A stretch of DNA of 64,000 nucleotides from Lateolabrax maculatus (lineage: Eukaryota; Chordata; Actinopteri; Acropomatiformes; Lateolabracidae), in assembly GCA_031216445.1 (NCBI GenBank), contig CM062214.1, positions 19,769,001 to 19,833,000 on the forward strand, written 5' to 3'. The translations under genes and the position numbers were made by a program. Of this stretch, positions 62,444 to 64,000 are shown in pieces (position 1 is the first letter of the stretch; each line of letters starts with the position of its first letter). Under the pieces are notes generated by a model that was given only the letters and a program-made list of their open reading frames with translations, was not told the DNA's origin and did not search any database.

Positions 62444-64000
62444 GCTTACACATACATGAACACATATAAAGCATGTATCCCTCTGCCTTGGGCCTGTGAA
62501 CAATCACTCTGGGTGGTCCAGTCACAGAGCTGTTATCTACTGTCACTCTTCAGTAGAGCTCTACTAAAACCATACATCATGATATACCTTTGCCAAAGGC
62601 ATAGCTGCTGCACGGCACAGTGACAACATATTGTTACTACAGTATCTTTGGTTATTATCACATCATATATCATTTAGGCAAACGGGACAGAGAGCTTAGG
62701 ATAGTATATATTGAGTATGGCTTGCTAATCCTCAATGAGCCCCAGCGAGGTTGTAATCAAAGAGGACAGCTTTCTGTCACTCATGGAGCCTGCTGCCTTT
62801 TTCCCCAGAGGACAACCAGCATCTCCTGTATCTTATACCCCTGTTTACTTTGCTCTAAGCCAGGTTTCCAGGATGAGTATCAGCAAGATAGCCCATTCTT
62901 ATTGGCTCTGTACTTTGCTTCATAGAGAGAAGCCCAGCAGAGTGTATCAGGGAAGGCCATCTCTTGTTCCCCTGTACCTTCATGGTCCCTGCAGACCCCT
63001 GTATTGCTTATACATGGGGAACTAGAGCCCTCTGTGAATTTCACTGACAAAGTAAGCGTTTTACAAGCTAATGGTGGAAAACCTGCCCACGGGGCTGACC
63101 TGAGCCTCTCCTAGGGGAACTTGCTCTGTAATGCAAATCCTTCCACCTGCAAAAAGAGGAAGCAGAGATTTATGCCCCCACACAGGTACACATGGCTGGC
63201 ATTCACACACTTTCATGCATGCACACACGCTTTGAGTACATCAGTCAGAACATAGGTGTCCTGACCGTATGTTTATGTTTCTACATTAGTGATTTATAAA
63301 GGATGTAGGGGTGTGATTTAAAGGAATATGCTTAAGCGTTGTTTACTGGAGTCCTGTGAGAATCTTGATGGGATTGTAAATGTTCTATGTGCTGCTGAAA
63401 TAGTGGGGGAGATGTGTGTGTGGTCCTCTCTCTGATGAGCACAGACAAAACGCAAAACATAGACCTTGCTGAGTCAGGCCTGTGAATAAAAGATTAAATA
63501 ATGTATGCACTGGAGGCAGCATGCATGCATGCCCAAATTCCCATACTGCTTTCATAATATTGCTTTGAACTGAGCTAATTCCCTATTCACTGAATTATCT
63601 TATGGACGAGCTTAAGTTGGATACTAAAGCTAGAACAGTGTACTGTAATATCAAAAAGTGGGTCTCGAAACGTCATTATTTAGCCAAATTTAACACGTTT
63701 TAAGTTCAGTGTGTTTGCTTCAGTTCACATGTCAAGGTCAGGTCCAAATTGTTTTGTTATTCAACTGTTCATTAACTTTGAAAACCCCTTTTGACGTAGA
63801 TCGCCTCCTCCAAAAGAAATATTGCCTCCTGTCCTAGTCAGACTTATGGCTTCATAAAAACATTTTACGGTGGAACTGCTACACCCAGTCCTGTTGTCTG
63901 AGACCTGCACTGTGCACTAAACTAGCACAAATCTATCAATTTTTCATTGCTTAAATAAGACCTGTGAGCAAAAAGCTAGGGAAAAATGTGGCTTAACCCT

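Larger units (their letters stand above)
58124..64000 (+). other. pde3a intron 1, last part in the window
   Basis: Intronic non-coding DNA. It contains a perfect 12 bp hairpin (58866-58893), GTTAGG-like degenerate sequence at about 59680-59820, a CRE (60774-60781), a MITE with GGCCGGCC ends (60852-61518) and a dispersed repeat at about 62075-62345 ending against a hAT-like MITE end (to 62443). Exon 2 was not found, so intron 1 is at least 26 kb. Confidence 0.7.

Noticed and set aside
1..64000. CRISPR arrays, operons or bacterial defence systems
   Set aside because: The window is a vertebrate nuclear sequence; the regular repeats present are microsatellites with no spacers.

Overview
This window looks like nuclear DNA from a ray-finned fish, most likely a percomorph teleost. 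The base composition is AT-leaning, dinucleotide (CA/TG) microsatellites are very frequent, and there are many short non-autonomous DNA transposons of kinds common in teleost genomes. Genes are sparse and there are no operons. I find one real protein-coding exon, and everything else is flanking or intronic non-coding DNA. The organism call is an inference from repeat character and from the one gene; I cannot name a species.

Layout. Positions 1 to about 36,380 are intergenic DNA upstream of the gene: microsatellites, purine- and pyrimidine-rich tracts, decayed MITEs and LINE/SINE-like fragments, with no convincing exon. From about 36,380 to 37,960 the sequence becomes GC- and CpG-rich. This is the promoter, 5' leader and first coding exon of a cAMP phosphodiesterase 3 gene on the plus strand, best assigned as pde3a. 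The exon (37041-37952) encodes 304 residues: the N-terminal membrane-anchoring region with about six hydrophobic segments, and the basic phosphorylation clusters that follow it. It ends on a codon boundary at a strong GTAAGA donor. From 37,953 to 64,000 the window lies inside a very long intron 1. I saw neither exon 2 nor any catalytic-domain exon, so the rest of the gene is beyond the right edge.

Regulatory reading. The main start codon follows an in-frame stop, which fixes it, and is overlapped by a 9-codon upstream ORF; two more short upstream ORFs precede it. Five perfect palindromic cAMP-response elements (TGACGTCA) lie in the window, three of them in intron 1. One is six bases from a near-palindromic RFX X-box, a combination that suggests an enhancer. 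cAMP-responsive control of a cAMP-degrading enzyme would be a plausible feedback loop, but this is inference.

Other structure. Several MITE groups can be recognised by their ends: CAGTGGTGGAA-type and TAGGGCTGCAAC-type hAT-like elements, a long-inverted-repeat family ending in TTAAAGGAATAGTTC, and a roughly 670 bp element with GGCCGGCC ends and an 8 bp target-site-like duplication. Two perfect 12 bp hairpins and a perfect 32 bp direct repeat are unexplained. I see no evidence of a new multi-gene system here.
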